From JANNRR01 sp031401675 (GTDB taxonomy: Bacteria; Pseudomonadota; Alphaproteobacteria; Rhodobacterales; Rhodobacteraceae), in contig JANNRR010000135.1 in NCBI GenBank assembly GCA_031401675.1, positions 1-32,123 of the forward strand: a stretch of 32,123 bases of DNA. The letters are read 5' to 3'. Position 1 is the stretch's first letter; the number at the start of each line of letters is the position of its first letter. Both the position numbers and the translations under genes were made by a program. A model generated the notes under the pieces. It was not told the origin of the DNA. It made no database searches and saw only the letters and a program-made list of their open reading frames with translations. This document shows positions 1-7,935 of the stretch, piece after piece.

Positions 1-560
1 TGCAGGTGATGGACCACGGCAAACTAACCGACCACAACGGCCGCTCGGTCGATTTCCGCAACGTCATCCTGATCATGACCACCAACGCCGGCGCGGTCGA
101 GCAAGCGAAATCCGCCATCGGCTTCGGCCGCGAACGCCGCACGGGCGAGGATACCGCCGCGATCGAGCGCACCTTCACGCCCGAGTTTCGCAACCGCCTC
201 GACGCCGTGATCTCCTTCGCGCCGCTGCCGAAAGAGGTCATCATGCAGGTGGTCGAAAAGTTCGTGCTGCAGCTGGAGGCGCAACTGATGGACCGCAACG
301 TCCATATCGAGCTGTCGCCCGAAGCCGCCGCCTGGCTGGGCGACAAGGGCTACGATGACCGGATGGGCGCGCGCCCGCTGGCCCGCGTGATCCAGGAGCA
401 TATCAAGAAGCCGCTGGCCGAGGAGTTGCTGTTCGGCAAGCTTTTGAAAGGCGGCGTCGTCAAGGTCGGGCTCAAGGACGGCAAGATCGATCTAGTGATC
501 GAGGAACCGCAGAAACCGCGCCTGACCGGCAACAAGCCGCCGCTCCTGACGGCAGAGTGA
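1..560 (+). CDS. clpA: ATP-dependent Clp protease ATP-binding subunit ClpA, 3' end only
   Basis: This is the C-terminal part (about 186 residues) of ClpA, the AAA+ unfoldase that feeds proteins to ClpP in the cytoplasm; the gene starts before the window. The reading frame is open from base 3, so the in-frame GTG at 6 is an internal codon. Visible D2-domain features are LQVMDHGKLTDHNGR after Walker B, the sensor-1 stretch MTTNAGA, the EFRNRLDAVISF block carrying the arginine finger, and the sensor-2 segment DDRMGARPLARVIQEHIKKP followed by the small D2 domain. MDHG and TTNAG fit ClpA rather than ClpB, which typically has LDDG and TSNLG. The stop overlaps the start of the M23 peptidase gene by four bases (GTGA), so the two are probably translationally coupled. 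The short tail after the conserved domain is unremarkable. Confidence 0.95.
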   Translation, partial: QVMDHGKLTDHNGRSVDFRNVILIMTTNAGAVEQAKSAIGFGRERRTGEDTAAIERTFTPEFRNRLDAVISFAPLPKEVIMQVVEKFVLQLEAQLMDRNVHIELSPEAAAWLGDKGYDDRMGARPLARVIQEHIKKPLAEELLFGKLLKGGVVKVGLKDGKIDLVIEEPQKPRLTGNKPPLLTAE

Positions 561-1552
561 ACCCGGCCAGCCCGTTCTACCGCGCTGCCGCCGCTGCCGC
601 CCTTTGTGCAGCCCTTTGGGCCGCGCCGGTGGCAGCGCGCGACATCCTGTTGAACCCGCCGCTCGACTGCGATCTGACCACGACCTGCTTCATCCAGCAA
701 TACATGGACCGCGATCCCGGACCGGGCGCTGCGGATTTCACCTGCGGCCTCCTGTCCTATGACGGCCATTCCGGCACCGATTTCGCCCTGCCCAGCCTGA
801 CCATGATGCAAGCCGGCGTCAACGTCATCGCTGCCGCCCCCGGTACGGTCAAGGGTGTGCGCGACGCAATGCCCGATATCGCAACGGGCAGCCCCGGCGC
901 CCCAGACATCACTGGCAAGGAATGCGGTAACGGTCTGGTCATCGACCACGGCGGCGGCTGGGAAACCCAGTATTGCCACCTGAAACAGGGCAGTATCGCC
1001 GCCGAACCCGGTCAGCGCGTGGCGATGGGGGCCATCCTTGGCCAGATCGGCCTGTCCGGCAACACCCAGTTCCCGCATGTCCACCTCAGCGTGCGCCACA
1101 ACGGCGCCGAGGTCGATCCGTTCCACCCCGACGACATGCTGCTATGCGGCGAGCCGCCGCTGGCCACACTGTGGCAACATCCGCCCGCCTACCAGCCCGG
1201 CGGCCTGATCAACGGGGGCTTCGCGACAGAAGTTCCCACGTTCGACGCCATCAAGGCCGGCCTGCCCTCCGCAACCACTCTGCCCGCCTCGGCCGCCGCA
1301 CTGGTGCTCTGGGCCCATATCTTCGGCAGCCGCAGCGGCGATGTCGTGCACCTGACGATCACCGGGCCGAACGGCATTCTGCTCGACCAACAGGTGATCC
1401 TAGACAAGGCGCAAGCCCGCCTGTTCCGCGCCGTGGGCAAGCGGCTGACGCTGCCGGCCAGGCCACCCGGGCCTTACACCGGCAGCGCCCGCCTGATCCG
1501 AAAGTCGGCAGAGATCGACCGGATTGACATCACACTGACAATCACCCCCTGA
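557..1552 (+). CDS. Secreted M23 (LytM-type) metallopeptidase
   Basis: The 331-residue product starts with GTG inside the clpA stop. It has a signal peptide (residues 1 to about 27, hydrophobic core AAAAALCAALWAA, cleavage near VAA-RD), so it should act in the periplasm, probably cutting peptidoglycan cross-links or regulating amidases. The LytM zinc site is complete: H71 and D75 in HSGTDFA, H141 in QYCHL, and H174/H176 in PHVHLSV. Cys38, Cys44, Cys63, Cys123 and Cys140 could form disulfides. The region after residue 200 is a predicted beta-rich tail of about 130 residues that I do not recognise. Because the zinc and catalytic histidines are present I expect an active enzyme rather than a degenerate LytM activator. 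The link with clpA is positional; a shared function is not implied. Family assignment is secure, substrate unknown. Confidence 0.9.
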   Translation: MNPASPFYRAAAAAALCAALWAAPVAARDILLNPPLDCDLTTTCFIQQYMDRDPGPGAADFTCGLLSYDGHSGTDFALPSLTMMQAGVNVIAAAPGTVKGVRDAMPDIATGSPGAPDITGKECGNGLVIDHGGGWETQYCHLKQGSIAAEPGQRVAMGAILGQIGLSGNTQFPHVHLSVRHNGAEVDPFHPDDMLLCGEPPLATLWQHPPAYQPGGLINGGFATEVPTFDAIKAGLPSATTLPASAAALVLWAHIFGSRSGDVVHLTITGPNGILLDQQVILDKAQARLFRAVGKRLTLPARPPGPYTGSARLIRKSAEIDRIDITLTITP

Positions 1553-1577
1553 TCCCCGGTTCTATCCGGCCGCAAGA

Positions 1578-1592
1578 ATCCCCGCCGGAGGC
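1578..1592 (-). repeat. Dispersed intergenic motif GCCTCCGGCGGGGAT, copy 1
   Basis: A 15-base sequence, GCCTCCGGCGGGGAT on the minus strand, lies in the 79-bp gap between the convergent M23 peptidase and MotB-like genes. The same 15 bases occur at 10031-10045 downstream of rpsD. I recall similar GC-rich intergenic strings as common in Rhodobacteraceae, but this was not searched. Role unknown. Confidence 0.6.
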
Positions 1593-1631
1593 ATCGCCCC
1601 GCGCGCACTGTCCCAAGGACCAAAAATCCGC

Positions 1632-3980
1632 CTACCGTTCGGTCAGCTTCAGCTCGATGCGCCGGTTCTGCGCCCGCGCTTCCGGGCTGTCACCCGGTAC
1701 CGCCGGGCGGAACTCGCCGAACCCGGTCGCCGCCACCCGGTCAGGGGGAAACCCCAGTTCGTTGATCATGTAGAGCACCACCGACAGCGCCCGGCCCTGG
1801 CTCAGTTCCCAGTTGTTGGCATATTTGCTGCCGACCTGCGGCACCGTGTCGGTGTGGCCATCGACCCGGATCATCCAGTCGATCTCGGGCGGGATCTGGG
1901 TGGCGATCTCCTGCAGGGTCTGCACCACGCCGGCAATCTGTGCCCGGCCTTCGGCCGCCAGATCGGCCGACCCCGGCTCGAACAGCACTTCCGACGAAAA
2001 CACGAAGCGGTCGCCTACCACGCGCACGCCCTGTCGCCCGGCCAGCAACTCTCGCAGACGGCCAAAGAACTCTGACCGATAGCTGGCCAGGTTCTTGGAC
2101 TCCGCCTCCAGCCGCAGCCGCTTTTCCTCTTCCAGATCGGCCCGCGCCCGCTGCTCGGCGGCCACCGTCGCCAGCGCCGTGTTCAACTCGCTGCCCAGCG
2201 ACTCGATCTGCACATTTGCCGCTGCATCGCGGCTGGCGGCATCGTCCAGGATCACCTGCAGCGCGCCAAGCTGGCTGTACAGCGCTGTCAGCTGTTCGTT
2301 CAGCAGAGCCAGCTTGCGGGCATCTTCGGCCGATTGCGCTTCGACCTCCGACAGTTGCTGGTTGGCGGTGGCCAGCAGCGCCGATTGAATCTCGGCCTCG
2401 GTCAGCCGGGTCTGGGCCAGCCGCTGTGCCGCCAGCTTGGCCGCCAGCGCTTCTGCCAACTGGGCATTCAGCGCCGCGCGATCCTGGCCGAGGACGGCGC
2501 GCAGGCCTTCGGCATCCAGCCGTGCCGCTTCCTCGGCCAACAGGGCCGCCGCCAGCCTGGCATCCAGATCGCCCCGCGCCGCGTCGGCGGCAGCCAGCAG
2601 GGTCAACGTGTCCTCGGCCTGTTTGCGTTGCGCCTCCAGCGCCAGCGTCATCGCTGTCAGCTCCGTCTCGGAATTGCGCAGCTTTTCCCGCAATGCCTCC
2701 GCGGCGGCCATCTCGGCCAGCCGGGCCTTTTCGGCGTCGGTCAATTCGGCACCAATCCCCGCCAGCCGCTCGCGCAACGCGGCGGCGGCGGCCTGCTCGG
2801 CCAGTTGCGCCTGTTCCGCCGCATCGAATTCCAGCTGCATCGCCGCCAGACGCTGGCGCAGCGCCGCCGCCGCCGCCTGTTCCGACAGCCGCGCCTTTTC
2901 CGCTTCGGACAGATCGGCCTGCATCGCCGCCAGGCGCTGGCGCAGTGCGGCGGCGGCGGCTTCCTCAGCCAGCCGGGCCCGTTCCGCCGCACTCAGATCG
3001 GCCTCAGCCAACGCCAGCCGCGCCGCCTTGGCGTCCGCCTCGGCCTGTCCGGTCAGCCGCGCCTTTTCGGCCTCCGACAGGCTGGCCTGCAACTCGGCCA
3101 GCCGCTGGCTCAGGCTCGCGGCCTCTGCCGCTTCTGCAAGCCGCGCCTTTTCTGCGTCGGACAGATTTTCCTGCAACGCCGCCAGCCGCTGGCTCAGCGT
3201 CACCGCTGCCGCCGCTTCGGCCAGCCGCGCCTGTTCGGCGGCACTCAGGCTGGTCTGCAATGTGGCCACTTGTGCGCTTAGGTCAGCCCCTTCACTGGTC
3301 GCCCGATCCAGCCGCGCCAGTGCATCGGCCAAAGAGGCTTCGCGCTCCGTGGCCTTGCTTTGCAGATCCGCCACCATCGCATCGATCGCTTCGCGCTGCG
3401 CCGCCGCCAGCCGCGCCGCCTCGGTCTGGGCGTCGATCTCGGTCCGGGCCTTGGCCAACGCCAGGTTCAGCGCCTCCTGCTCGCTGATCAGCGTCGTCCG
3501 GGCCGCCTCCAGCTCGGCCAGATCCGCTGTCAGCCGCGCCCCCTCGCCGCGTGCCGAGTCGCGCTCGGCCAGCAGGCTGGCGACCTGCGCCTCGAAACTG
3601 GTGATCCGTGCCGCGTTAGCCTCCAGCGCCGCCTGTTGCTCGCCGATCTGGCTGCTCAGCGCCGCGATGGTGGTGGCCTGCAGCGCGCCCTTGGCCCGCT
3701 CGCCCGCCAGCGCCATCCCGGTCTGATCCAGTTCGCCGGTCAGCCGGGCATTGTCCTGCTGTTCCAGCCCCAGGGCATCGGCCAGGCTGGCTACCTGTTC
3801 CGACAAAGTGTCCAGTTCGTTGCCCTGACTGGTGATCATGTCGCGCAGCGCATACTGCACGACCAGAAAGATGGTCAGCACGAACATCACCAGCAGCAGC
3901 AGCGTGGTAAAAGCATCGACAAAACCCGGCCAGATCGACAAGGGTTCGCGTTGACCTCCGCGACGCGACAGCGCCATCAT
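1632..3980 (-). CDS. MotB/OmpA-like stator protein with very long coiled coil
   Basis: The 782-residue protein has the layout of a MotB/ZorB-type stator subunit. An N-terminal membrane helix (about 20-43) carries WPGFVDAFTTLLLLVMFVL; Asp22 aligns by position with the proton-accepting Asp of MotB and ExbD. Residues about 50-630 are almost unbroken coiled coil, including seven tandem 28-residue units (245-440). The C-terminus (about 650-782) is an OmpA/MotB peptidoglycan-binding domain with VDGHTDTVP, NNWELSQGRA, GFGEFRP and QNRRIEL. It should sit in the inner membrane with coil and OmpA domain in the periplasm, assembled with the MotA/TolQ-like protein encoded upstream; that gene's stop and this start overlap as ATGA. 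No flagellar or Tol genes are nearby. The coil is far longer than in MotB. What motion or force this pair delivers is unknown. ATG at 3980 is fixed by the overlap. Confidence 0.88.
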   Translation of the reverse strand: MMALSRRGGQREPLSIWPGFVDAFTTLLLLVMFVLTIFLVVQYALRDMITSQGNELDTLSEQVASLADALGLEQQDNARLTGELDQTGMALAGERAKGALQATTIAALSSQIGEQQAALEANAARITSFEAQVASLLAERDSARGEGARLTADLAELEAARTTLISEQEALNLALAKARTEIDAQTEAARLAAAQREAIDAMVADLQSKATEREASLADALARLDRATSEGADLSAQVATLQTSLSAAEQARLAEAAAAVTLSQRLAALQENLSDAEKARLAEAAEAASLSQRLAELQASLSEAEKARLTGQAEADAKAARLALAEADLSAAERARLAEEAAAAALRQRLAAMQADLSEAEKARLSEQAAAAALRQRLAAMQLEFDAAEQAQLAEQAAAAALRERLAGIGAELTDAEKARLAEMAAAEALREKLRNSETELTAMTLALEAQRKQAEDTLTLLAAADAARGDLDARLAAALLAEEAARLDAEGLRAVLGQDRAALNAQLAEALAAKLAAQRLAQTRLTEAEIQSALLATANQQLSEVEAQSAEDARKLALLNEQLTALYSQLGALQVILDDAASRDAAANVQIESLGSELNTALATVAAEQRARADLEEEKRLRLEAESKNLASYRSEFFGRLRELLAGRQGVRVVGDRFVFSSEVLFEPGSADLAAEGRAQIAGVVQTLQEIATQIPPEIDWMIRVDGHTDTVPQVGSKYANNWELSQGRALSVVLYMINELGFPPDRVAATGFGEFRPAVPGDSPEARAQNRRIELKLTER
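2661..3248 (-). repeat. Seven tandem 84-bp units encoding 28-residue coiled-coil repeats
   Basis: Codons 245-440 of the MotB-like gene fall into seven gap-free 28-residue units starting at residues 245, 273, 301, 329, 357, 385 and 413. Each begins with a variant of LSxAEKARL and most end with LRQRLAAMQ-like text. Units 4 and 5 are the most alike. Twenty-eight residues is exactly four heptads, so gain or loss of a unit keeps coiled-coil phase. Unit 3 is the most divergent (RLTGQAEADAKAARLALAEAD). Confidence 0.9.
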
Positions 3981-5182
3981 TCCCTCCGGGCTGCGGGGGC
4001 GGGGCCGCGCCCGATCTGGCGGATCGCCGCGGTCAGTGCCGCCAGATCACCGCGCAGGTCGGTGATGCTCTCGCTCCGCCCCACCGACATTTCCTCCAGA
4101 ATCCGCAGCAATTGCACATCGATCGAGCGCAGGCGCATCCGGCTTTCGGCGTCGACACCCCCCTCGCTGACTTCGTCTTTCGGCAGCGCCAGCACCTGCA
4201 ATGCGGTGATCACCCGTTCCTGGCCATCGGCGATCCTGGTCAGCGTGGTCGCCGACCCCGCGTCTTCCTGAAGCTTCTGGCTCAGCCGGTCTACGGCATC
4301 GGCCAGCCGCCCCAGCCGCTCATCGACCAGCGCCCGGCTGACATCGGACTGCACGAACATGGTCTGCAGCGATTCCATCTGGTCGGCCATATGGTCCAGC
4401 ACCTGCGCAAAGCCGCTGCTGTCGCCACCGCCGCCGTCGCCTTCGCCGGTCGCCAGCCCGACCCGGGTGATCGTCGACAGCCATTCCTCCAGTTCGCGGT
4501 AGAACCGGTTCTGCCCGTGCCCGGCGAACAGTTCCAGCATGCCGACCAGCAATGACCCGGTCAGCCCCAGCAAGGACGACGAAAACGCCTGGCCCATGCC
4601 GCCCAACTGCGTCTCCAGCCCGCCCATCAGCCGGTCAAACACCGCCATCCCGGTCTCGCCCTCTTTCGGCACCAGCGAGCGGATGGTGTCGACCACCGCC
4701 GGCACCGTGGTGGCAAGGCCAAAGAACGTCCCCAGAAGCCCGAGGAAAATCAGCAGGTTGACCAGATAGCGTGTGATATCGCGCGACTCGTCGATCCGCG
4801 TCGCCACCGAATCGAGGATCGAGCGTGACGACGAAGACGATATCTGCATCCGCGCCCCGCGCGAGCGCAGCAGGGCCGCCAGCGGTGCCAGCAGGCTGGG
4901 GGCCTTGGTCAGCTCATGCCCGGGCCGGTGCGCCGCGAAATCCTCGATCCAGTTCACCGAGGAAATCAGCTGGAACACCTGCACGAAACAGGTCACCACG
5001 CCGATGACGAATACCAGCAGGATGAAGCTGTTCAGATAGGGGTTTTCGGCGAACACCCGCGACAGCGACTGATAGGCAAAATAGAACCCGGTTGCAGCCA
5101 GCGCCACCACCAGCAACATCAGCACGATCTGGCGCACGGGCTGCGAAAAGTACGGCTCTGCCTCGTGCCGGGTTTTGTCCAT
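3977..5182 (-). CDS. MotA/TolQ/ExbB-family proton channel protein
   Basis: Inner-membrane partner of the MotB-like protein. I choose the ATG at 5182 (401 residues, MDKTRHEAEPYF) because AGGA lies eight bases upstream; the frame is open to a TTG at 5245 with no comparable ribosome site, and a promoter-like pair overlaps that extension. Four membrane segments are predicted near 16-38, 51-73, 139-161 and 199-220, the last two forming the conserved MotA/TolQ core with LLGTFFGLATTVPAV and MGQAFSSSLLGLTGS. The loop between helices 2 and 3 and the C-terminal 170 residues are cytoplasmic; the tail is helical and probably coiled coil. It should form a pentameric proton channel around two copies of the MotB-like subunit. 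Its stop overlaps the next start (ATGA), so the pair is co-translated. The function of this non-flagellar, non-Tol stator is not established here. Confidence 0.88.
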   Translation of the reverse strand: MDKTRHEAEPYFSQPVRQIVLMLLVVALAATGFYFAYQSLSRVFAENPYLNSFILLVFVIGVVTCFVQVFQLISSVNWIEDFAAHRPGHELTKAPSLLAPLAALLRSRGARMQISSSSSRSILDSVATRIDESRDITRYLVNLLIFLGLLGTFFGLATTVPAVVDTIRSLVPKEGETGMAVFDRLMGGLETQLGGMGQAFSSSLLGLTGSLLVGMLELFAGHGQNRFYRELEEWLSTITRVGLATGEGDGGGGDSSGFAQVLDHMADQMESLQTMFVQSDVSRALVDERLGRLADAVDRLSQKLQEDAGSATTLTRIADGQERVITALQVLALPKDEVSEGGVDAESRMRLRSIDVQLLRILEEMSVGRSESITDLRGDLAALTAAIRQIGRGPAPAARRE

Positions 5183-5216
5183 CAAAACGGTCCTGACCCT
5201 TTTCTTTGTTGGCCGC

Positions 5217-5245
5217 ACAATAGGCGGTAGCACTTGCGCTGCCAA
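5217..5245 (-). promoter_or_regulatory. Putative sigma-70 promoter of the stator operon
   Basis: On the minus strand TTGGCA (5245-5240) and TATTGT (5222-5217) are separated by 17 bases. The -10 lies 34 bases upstream of the chosen ATG at 5182. It supports the shorter start, because the longer TTG start would sit in the -35 box. Confidence 0.5.
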
Positions 5246-5285
5246 TCGCCAATGCAGGGGCCTTCCGTCACGCTGACGCGATTCC

Positions 5286-5828
5286 TCACCCGGTGCGGCC
5301 TATTGCGCGCACTCGGTCGGCGATCCAGTTCAACTCGTCATCGCGGACGCCAAGCTCGGCCAGATGTGCCACGGTATTGAACAGATATTCGTCATTCGGC
5401 CCCCGCCCGCCGCGCGCCCGCGCGATGATCTGCGCCTGCTGCTCCAGGTCCAGCCCGCTGCAATACTGCGCATGATCCGCGTCCACCACGAACGCCAGCG
5501 CCTGCACCTGTCGCCCGTCCTGCAATGCCAGCGCCACCTCGTGCTCCAGATAGGCGGCAGAGATCAGCTCGCGTTCGCGCAGATAGGCCAGCGTTTCGTC
5601 GGCCTGCTCCGGCGGCACCGCGAATGCCACCCCGTCGCACGCCGCCGGTTCCGCCCGGTCCAGCGCCAGCACCAGCCCCGGCGCATCCGCCGTGCCGCGA
5701 TGATGGATCGAGCGCATGCAGAACGTCCGGCGATAGCCGCGCAGCCGGGCAATCTGCCGGTCGGCAAAGTCAAAGCCCGGATGCCACATCAGCGATCCAT
5801 AGCCAAATACCCACAGTGTTTCGCCCAT
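5286..5828 (-). CDS. Gamma-glutamylcyclotransferase (ChaC family)
   Basis: The 180-residue protein matches ChaC-type gamma-glutamylcyclotransferases, cytoplasmic enzymes that release 5-oxoproline from glutathione or other gamma-glutamyl peptides. The glycine-rich substrate loop VFGYGSLMWHPGF is at residues 7-19, and RERELISAAYLE near 84-95 holds the candidate catalytic glutamate (Glu87). RLRGYRRTFCMRSIHHRGT and the C-terminal GPNDEYLFNTVAHLAELG are also typical of the family. The size (180 residues) is close to bacterial members. The gene is monocistronic on this strand: about 100 bp separate its stop from the stator promoter region, and DUF2125 is divergent. Glutathione specificity is inferred from the family, not visible. 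Confidence 0.88.
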   Translation of the reverse strand: MGETLWVFGYGSLMWHPGFDFADRQIARLRGYRRTFCMRSIHHRGTADAPGLVLALDRAEPAACDGVAFAVPPEQADETLAYLRERELISAAYLEHEVALALQDGRQVQALAFVVDADHAQYCSGLDLEQQAQIIARARGGRGPNDEYLFNTVAHLAELGVRDDELNWIADRVRAIGRTG

Positions 5829-5892
5829 GTTACTGGCCCTTGTTCCGCCGCCCCTATAAACAGCAGGTGCGGTGCGGTGAAAAGGGGGCGCG

Positions 5893-6930
5893 ATGCGGCT
5901 GCTGACAATCCTGCTGGTCGTCCTGTCGGCGCTCTGGGGCGGCTATTGGGTCGTCGGCTCCCGTGCCCTCGACGCCGGCGTGACCGCCTATCTGGACGGT
6001 CTGCCGGCACAGGGTACCCCCGCCAGCTATGCATCGGCCGAGGTCTGGGGCTTTCCCAACCGTTTCGATCTTACCGTCACCGAACCGGCGCTTGGCGATC
6101 CGGACCTGCTGCAATGGCGTGCACCGTTCGTGCAGTTGCTGGCGCTGAGCTATGCCCCGCACAAGCTGATTGCCGTCTTACCCGGCAGCCAGCAGATCGT
6201 CACCCCGGCGCAAACCCTGACCCTGACCAACGGCAAGGCCGAGGCCAGCATCGGCTTTCTGCCCGCCCTCGACCTGCCGCTGGACCGGATCATCCTGATC
6301 GTCGAGCGGCCCACCCTGACCTCGGATATCGGCTGGACCATCGATGCCGAACAGTTGCGCTTTGCCGTCGAACCGGTCGCGGGCCACATTAACACCCACC
6401 ATGTCGGCCTTGACCTGATGGGCCTGACCCCCGATCCCGGCTTGCGCGCCAGCCTCAACGCCAGCGGCACCGCCGGCCCCGGTGGCACCCTGCCGGCAAC
6501 GGTCGAAACCCTGCGGCTTGACCTGACTGCGCAATTGTCCGGGCCGCTGGACCGATTTGCCTTTGACAACGGCGGCCCGGACTTGGCGGGCCCGGGCTCA
6601 GCCGACCTGACCCTGTCTGAACTCAATCTGACCAGCCTGCAACTGCAATGGGGCACCATGCTGCTCCAGGCCAGCGGCACCCTGCGGCGCGGCGCCTCCG
6701 GCACCGCCGAGGGCGGCATCGTCATCCGCCTGCGCGACTGGCGGCGGATGGTGGCGCTGACACAGACCACCGGTCTGGTCGACCCGGTCCTTGCCGGCAA
6801 TCTGACCCGTGCGCTCGAAGTGCTCGAAGGCATGGATGATAACCCGGCAGAGCTTGACGTTCCCGTCAGATTCGCCAACGGCCGCGTCATTCTGGCGGGT
6901 CTGCCGCTGTTTCCGGCACCGAATTTCTGA
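5893..6930 (+). CDS. DUF2125 family exported protein
   Basis: The 345-residue protein belongs to DUF2125, a family of unknown function found mainly in alphaproteobacteria. Residues 1-22 (MRLLTILLVVLSALWGGYWV) form an uncleaved anchor or signal peptide, so most of the protein should be periplasmic. EVWGFPNRFDLTVTEPAL near 51-69 is the segment I use for recognition. The remainder is predicted beta-strand-rich and repetitive, in the manner of lipid-handling or AsmA-like envelope proteins, but that comparison is speculative. The start is supported by AAGGGGGCGCG immediately before ATG. The stop (base 6930) directly abuts the stop of the convergent extensin-like gene (6931): there is no intergenic base. 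It is transcribed divergently from the cyclotransferase gene with only 64 bp between them. Confidence 0.83.
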   Translation: MRLLTILLVVLSALWGGYWVVGSRALDAGVTAYLDGLPAQGTPASYASAEVWGFPNRFDLTVTEPALGDPDLLQWRAPFVQLLALSYAPHKLIAVLPGSQQIVTPAQTLTLTNGKAEASIGFLPALDLPLDRIILIVERPTLTSDIGWTIDAEQLRFAVEPVAGHINTHHVGLDLMGLTPDPGLRASLNASGTAGPGGTLPATVETLRLDLTAQLSGPLDRFAFDNGGPDLAGPGSADLTLSELNLTSLQLQWGTMLLQASGTLRRGASGTAEGGIVIRLRDWRRMVALTQTTGLVDPVLAGNLTRALEVLEGMDDNPAELDVPVRFANGRVILAGLPLFPAPNF

Positions 6931-7935
6931 TTACTTGCAATAGGGTCCGCTGCGATACGCCGCCGTATCCAGATGGATATGATCCTCGTGCACGCCGTCC
7001 GATCCGGGGCCAAGCGTGGTGCCGAACGGCCCGCAGGCGGCACGGTGGATCGATTTCATCGCCTTGCTGTAGGACCCGCGCCGATAATCGCCCGCCACCG
7101 TGATCTCGGCGCCGCTGGCCAGCAGAATGCCGGAAATGTCGATGGCCTTGCCCTTGCCATGCTCCGATATCCGCGCCCCGGGACGGTTGTTGCGGGTCCG
7201 GCAGATATAGTGCGCCGCCACCCGCATCGCCTCGACCCCGCCACCCTTGTTGCCAAAAGCGGGCTTGACCGCGCCCGTGACCCAGGCATTCAGCGCCTTG
7301 GCGGTCGGGCAGTCCATGATCGCCGCCTCGGTCAACGCCACGCCGTCGATGGATGTCACCTGCACCGGATCGGCCACGCCGCAACCCTTGACCCGGGCGA
7401 CGATCGGCGGCAGTTCCTTGCCCTTGATGCCCGGCACCCCGCACACCGACCCGGCCCGCCCGGTTATTGCCCCGGTGTCCGGCTGGGTGCGGGCGGCCCC
7501 GGCCTTCAGGAACCCGAACAACCCCTTGCGGGCGCGTGGCAGCGGGCTGATGGCGGCGGCACTGGTGCTGGCCAGCGCCACGGCGGGCACGGCAGGCGCA
7601 GGATCGGCAGCTTTTGCCACGTCTGGCTTTGCTGCCGCTGGCGCCGCCGCACCTGTCGCACTGGCTCTGATTGCCGGACGCGCCCGCGGTACCAGCGACC
7701 GCGTCAGCCCGGCTTCGGCCACCTCGGGGTTCGGCAGCGTTGCCGCCGCAGCCGCCATGAATGGTATCGCCGCCCCTTGTGCCGGATTGTCAGGGTTCAG
7801 CACCGGCAAGACCGGCACCCCGGCCAGTGCCGCAGGCCGCGCCACCGGTCGCGCCGATTGCGCCGGCGCATCGGCCGCCGCCGCGCTTCCAGCGACAGCC
7901 AGCACCAGACCGACCCAGAGGCCCCGCCAGATCAT
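6931..7935 (-). CDS. Extensin-like C-terminal domain protein, exported
   Basis: The 334-residue protein has a signal peptide (MIWRGLWVGLVLAVAGSAAA, cut near residue 21), an Ala/Pro-rich linker to about 155, and an extensin-like C-terminal domain from about 165 to the end. Known motifs of this family are visible: GAxISEHGKGKAIDISG (about 253-269) and GVHEDHIHLD (315-323), giving His259, Asp266, His319 and His321 as likely metal ligands in a fold related to M15 DD-peptidases. Six cysteines (165, 185, 209, 245, 301, 333) in the domain could make three disulfides, consistent with periplasmic location. ATG at 7935 overlaps the dehydrogenase stop (ATGA), so it is the third gene of the hisC cluster. 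A cell-wall role is inferred from the fold; no substrate is known. Confidence 0.87.
   Translation of the reverse strand: MIWRGLWVGLVLAVAGSAAAADAPAQSARPVARPAALAGVPVLPVLNPDNPAQGAAIPFMAAAAATLPNPEVAEAGLTRSLVPRARPAIRASATGAAAPAAAKPDVAKAADPAPAVPAVALASTSAAAISPLPRARKGLFGFLKAGAARTQPDTGAITGRAGSVCGVPGIKGKELPPIVARVKGCGVADPVQVTSIDGVALTEAAIMDCPTAKALNAWVTGAVKPAFGNKGGGVEAMRVAAHYICRTRNNRPGARISEHGKGKAIDISGILLASGAEITVAGDYRRGSYSKAMKSIHRAACGPFGTTLGPGSDGVHEDHIHLDTAAYRSGPYCK

Noticed and set aside
1940..3726. Long open frames opposite the MotB-like gene
   Set aside because: Shadow frames of a GC-rich, Ala-rich coding sequence; products are Pro/Arg/Ser-rich without ribosome sites.
1632..5182. Zorya antiphage system (ZorA/ZorB)
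   Set aside because: The pair looks like ZorA/ZorB in layout, but no ZorC/ZorD or ZorE-like gene is adjacent and the neighbours are core genes. MotA/MotB-like stator naming is safer.
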